Shown here piece after piece: positions 61,336 to 64,000 of a DNA stretch of 64,000 nucleotides. The translations under genes were made by a program, and so were the position numbers. Positions within the stretch are counted from its first letter, which is position 1; each line of letters opens with the position of its first letter. Under the pieces are notes generated by a model. The model did not search any database and was not told the DNA's origin. It was given only the letters and a program-made list of their open reading frames with translations. The stretch is taken from assembly GCA_002344125.1 (NCBI GenBank), contig DDTQ01000011.1:1081220-1145219 (forward strand), in the 5' to 3' direction. Source of the DNA: Ignavibacteria bacterium UBA2360 (GTDB taxonomy: Bacteria > Bacteroidota > Ignavibacteria > Tepidaquicellales > OLB5).

Positions 61336-61360
61336 AAAAAAGGGGCGTTAGCCCCTTTTT
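61336..61360. terminator. Bidirectional terminator
   Basis: AAAAAAGGGGC-gtta-GCCCCTTTTT between convergent genes. Confidence 0.88.
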
Positions 61361-61380
61361 ATATTGTGTAATCTGAAAAA

Positions 61381-62412
61381 TTATTTTACCAGAGTAAGCT
61401 TTTTTGTATCTTTTAAGATATTGCCGCTTTCTGTTCTTGCTTCAACGCTATACATGTAAATACCTGTGCTTAACGCTGATGCGTTCATATCAACAGCGTA
61501 AGTGCCTGCTGAGTAGTTTGAATTAACAAGTGTCATTACTTCTTTTCCAAGCATATCGTAAACCTTCATTGTAACAAAGCTTCTTTCAGGTATAGAGAAG
61601 TTGATCTTTGTTGAAGGATTGAACGGATTAGGATAATTCTGTGAAAGTGAGAAATTCTCTGCAATTGTGCTTATGTTTGAAATTCCCACGAGACTTCCCC
61701 ATGTCCTGAAAACCGTAAATCCATCTATATCTAGAGTAGAAGCGTTTGCAGCTGAGCCTTGTCTAAGAACCATTCTGCTGATGTTAACGGCGTCAGTTGC
61801 AGCAGCTGTTATCGGTCCTATTGTTGGCGAAGGCTCAACGCCTGGGATTGCCCCGGATAAAACAAAAATACTTAACTGATCGTCTGTAGTAGTTCCTGTA
61901 TTAAATGTATATTTTGCAATCACCAAATATGTTGTGCCAAAAGAATAAGTTCCGGCAGCATAAGTAGCAGCTTCTGTGCTTTTAGAAACCCCAATTTGGA
62001 ATCCCCCGGCAGTAGATTTAATGAATGTTCTCATTGTGTACAGTGTTGTGCTTGTACTGGGAAGCAAGGCAAAGAAATAATCACCAGTCGCTTGGGCTGA
62101 ATCAACACTGACCAAGAAAGAAATGTATACACTGTTTGTGTTCACTGAATCAAACTGTTTGTATACATCTTGTCCATTATTGGTTAACCTAACCATTTCT
62201 CCAATACCGGAGTTGGTATAGCCTGAATATGTAAGATTTCCTGTTGCTACAGTTACAGTATTAACATAACTGTTGATCCATGTCCACCCATGAGCAGTTA
62301 ATGAATCGCCTGTCGGATAACTAAAATTTTCATTTAATAATATCTGACTTTTTGTACTTAGAGTAACTGAAAATATCATGACAGCAGCTATAAGAAGTAA
62401 TATTCTTCTCAT
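61381..62412 (-). CDS. T9SS-secreted protein with probable jelly-roll (LamG-like) domain
   Basis: A 343-residue secreted protein. Signal peptide about 1-22 (LLLIAAVMIFSVTLSTKSQ). Residues about 23-235 start LLNENFSYPTGDSLTAHGW and end ASTLDIDGFTVFRTW; this opening and ending are typical of concanavalin/LamG-like beta-sandwich proteins in Bacteroidota, probably binding carbohydrate (inference). Sorting domain about 255-343 (FSLSQNYPNPFNPST to KKLTLVK) with the ordinary short loop (FSIPERSFVTMKVYD). AAAGGAGATG lies just before the start. Confidence 0.87.
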   Translation of the reverse strand: MRRILLLIAAVMIFSVTLSTKSQILLNENFSYPTGDSLTAHGWTWINSYVNTVTVATGNLTYSGYTNSGIGEMVRLTNNGQDVYKQFDSVNTNSVYISFLVSVDSAQATGDYFFALLPSTSTTLYTMRTFIKSTAGGFQIGVSKSTEAATYAAGTYSFGTTYLVIAKYTFNTGTTTDDQLSIFVLSGAIPGVEPSPTIGPITAAATDAVNISRMVLRQGSAANASTLDIDGFTVFRTWGSLVGISNISTIAENFSLSQNYPNPFNPSTKINFSIPERSFVTMKVYDMLGKEVMTLVNSNYSAGTYAVDMNASALSTGIYMYSVEARTESGNILKDTKKLTLVK

Positions 62413-62618
62413 GAATTCATCTCCTTTAATTAATAAGATATATGTTTATTGATTTCTGATACAAATATACGGATTTTAGGATTAATTAACCGTGAGAAAA
62501 TTGTTAAGAAAACATTTGAAAAAGTGGTTAAAATTGAGGTAAATTAAGGTTTTTGTTAGGTTTGTATAACGTTATTAGGTTACGGGGTCTTTTAGGATTT
62601 ATTTTGTTTAGTGTGATA

Positions 62619-64000
62619 CTACCTGTTTACTGATTTTATTTTTTCCAGATATTTTTGTATCAAAAGTTCATAATCTTCAGTGTAATCTTCTTTCTGAAGT
62701 TCCAGAGCGTCCTGGTTTACACCGTTTATTATGTTAGGCTTAGAAATAACAATTTCCGGCGGAGAGCTGCGCTCGAAATTTTTGCCGGGCCTTGATTCCC
62801 GTTTCTGCTCAAAGTCCTTTTCCCTGGTTGAGAGCTGGAAGTCCAGCATCCTTGAAAGTATTTTTTCCTGGCGCTTTTTGGTTTCAGGGGTAACATTATT
62901 TTCCTGAAGATCCTTTATTATCTCCTGCATATCTTTTTGTACCTGGTCTAGGTTTCCAAGCATTTTTTTGCCGTCAACTTCCTGCTGCTTCTTGAATTCC
63001 TCATTAAGCTGGTTTACCCCGTCCTTTATCTGCTGCTGCTCCATTGCCAGCTTCTGCATCTGTGCCATCTGTTCCTGCGAAAGCTTACCCTGGTTACCGT
63101 TTGGCATCATCCCCTGCATCTGATTATTCAGCTGCTGCTGCTTTGCTATCATCTGCTGAAGCTGTTCCAGCAGCTGCTGTAAACCCTGCCCCGGTTTTTT
63201 ACCGTTGCCGGGTTTTCCGCTTTGGCACATCTGCTGCATTTTTTCCGCGGCTTTATCAAGTGATTCTTTGGCATTACCCTGGGATTTGTTCGCGCTTTGC
63301 CCCTCTTTTTTACTCAGCTGCTCCGATGCTTTCTGCATTTCATTGAATGCGTCACCAAGATTTTTACTCATCATCGGGCTCATACCCATCTGCTGAGCCA
63401 TACTCATCATTTCTTCGGTAAGATTCGAAAGCTCGTTCTGAAGCTTATCCTGCTGCTTTTTATTTTCCTGGAAGTCTTTCGGGTCAGTGTTTTTATCAAA
63501 ACTCTCAGATTCATCCATCAATTCCTGCTGTTTCTTGGACATTTCCTTCAGCCTTTCAAGGAATTCCTGCATCTTTTCCATCATCTTGCTGTTCTCTTTA
63601 TCCATCATGCTTTGAAGCATATCCTGCATCTGCTGGTTCAGGTCATTGAGGTCTTGTGATATCTGTTCCTGCTGCTTCTGAGATTGCTCCTGGTTGCCCT
63701 GTTCAAGGTTCTGCTTGGAATTCTGCATTTTCTGCTCGAGCATTTTTTTCATTATCTCCTCAAGCATCTTCTGCATTTCCTTGCTCATCTGCTGATCTCC
63801 CGCTTTTTTGAAGTTCTCTGAAAGCTCCTTCATCTGCTTCTGGAAATCCTGCATGTTGTTCTTAACATCTTCCTGCTTTTTTGATTGATCGTTCAGAGCG
63901 TTCTTATCATTTTTATCTGTACTTTTTGTTTCTTCCTTTAACGCATCCTGCTTCTTGGCAATATCATCAAGTTTCTGGGTTAGTTCTCCCATCTTCTGCT
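62619..64000 (-). CDS. Gln/Met/Lys-rich coiled-coil protein, DUF4175-like C-terminal part, start outside window
   Basis: The frame is open from the stop at 62619 to the right edge; the codons before the ATG at 63992 (CAG AAG) are also open, so the N-terminus lies beyond the window. The visible 460 residues are almost entirely predicted coiled coil, rich in Gln, Met, Lys and Glu (for example LEQGNQEQSQKQQEQISQDL, LLEQLQQMIAKQQQLNNQMQ). The tail KRESRPGKNFERSSPPEIVI and YELLIQKYLEKIKSV is less biased. Large Bacteroidota DUF4175 proteins have membrane helices followed by this kind of tail, so that is the likely family (inference). Confidence 0.75.
   Translation of the reverse strand, partial: QKMGELTQKLDDIAKKQDALKEETKSTDKNDKNALNDQSKKQEDVKNNMQDFQKQMKELSENFKKAGDQQMSKEMQKMLEEIMKKMLEQKMQNSKQNLEQGNQEQSQKQQEQISQDLNDLNQQMQDMLQSMMDKENSKMMEKMQEFLERLKEMSKKQQELMDESESFDKNTDPKDFQENKKQQDKLQNELSNLTEEMMSMAQQMGMSPMMSKNLGDAFNEMQKASEQLSKKEGQSANKSQGNAKESLDKAAEKMQQMCQSGKPGNGKKPGQGLQQLLEQLQQMIAKQQQLNNQMQGMMPNGNQGKLSQEQMAQMQKLAMEQQQIKDGVNQLNEEFKKQQEVDGKKMLGNLDQVQKDMQEIIKDLQENNVTPETKKRQEKILSRMLDFQLSTREKDFEQKRESRPGKNFERSSPPEIVISKPNIINGVNQDALELQKEDYTEDYELLIQKYLEKIKSVNR

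Noticed and set aside
63297..63659. A 120-codon plus-strand frame opposite the Gln-rich protein
   Set aside because: CAG/CTG-rich DNA keeps both strands open. The minus strand encodes a long coherent coiled coil, and the plus strand gives only Leu/Phe/His-rich low complexity.

Overview
The window looks like chromosomal DNA of a Bacteroidota-related bacterium, most likely of the Ignavibacteria/Kapabacteria side of the group (inference). Fifteen encoded proteins end in the type IX secretion (T9SS) type A sorting domain with the Ignavibacteria-like signature NYPNPFNP, a sixteenth cut off by the left edge probably does too, most starts have weak or no Shine-Dalgarno sequence, and a GldA/GldF/GldG-like ABC transporter is present. 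I see no rRNA, tRNA, CRISPR array, integrase, transposase or phage gene.

Layout. 1-7.4 kb: a truncated Asp-box (BNR) secreted protein, a Ycf48-type propeller protein and a subtilisin-like protease with P-domain, separated by repeat-rich intergenic DNA. 7.4-19.8 kb: housekeeping and metabolic genes (lipB, MltD-like LysM transglycosylase, three GNAT acetyltransferases, an orphan LivK-LivH pair, PaaI-like thioesterase, membrane metallophosphoesterase, two small membrane proteins, YqgE/AlgH, Nudix, GT4 glycosyltransferase). 20-26 kb: a 1788-residue receiver/multi-PAS histidine kinase followed by a stand-alone response regulator. 26.1-27.3 kb: two exported thioredoxin-fold proteins. 27.4-39.3 kb: seven T9SS cargo genes in series on the plus strand (propellers, acid-phosphatase-like enzyme, PQQ-like propeller with PKD, papain-like-fold candidate), an oppositely oriented DUF3667 gene, and another T9SS propeller. 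39.5-43.9 kb: gldA-gldF-gldG-DUF4340 operon. 44-46.4 kb: membrane-embedded spermidine-synthase-like protein. 46.6-55.9 kb: a five-gene minus-strand operon of T9SS cargo in strict A-B-A-B-A alternation, every junction a 4-base ATGA overlap. 56.1-60.8 kb: GT39-like/TPR protein, MltG and an ABC-2-like permease. 61-64 kb: TMEM14-like protein, one more T9SS cargo protein and the C-terminal part of a very Gln/Met/Lys-rich coiled-coil protein.

How it fits together. The dominant theme is cell-surface export: at least 15 signal-peptide plus sorting-domain proteins, but no gene of the T9SS channel itself in the window. The most unusual observation is that two families of intergenic palindromic repeats also occur in frame inside coding sequences, always at the same loop of the T9SS sorting domain. 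The second is the alternating operon in which two unrelated protein families share nearly identical sorting-domain DNA. A third is a hairpin that directly abuts an unusually strong AGGAGG ribosome-binding site in front of secreted-protein genes, duplicated upstream of the subtilisin.
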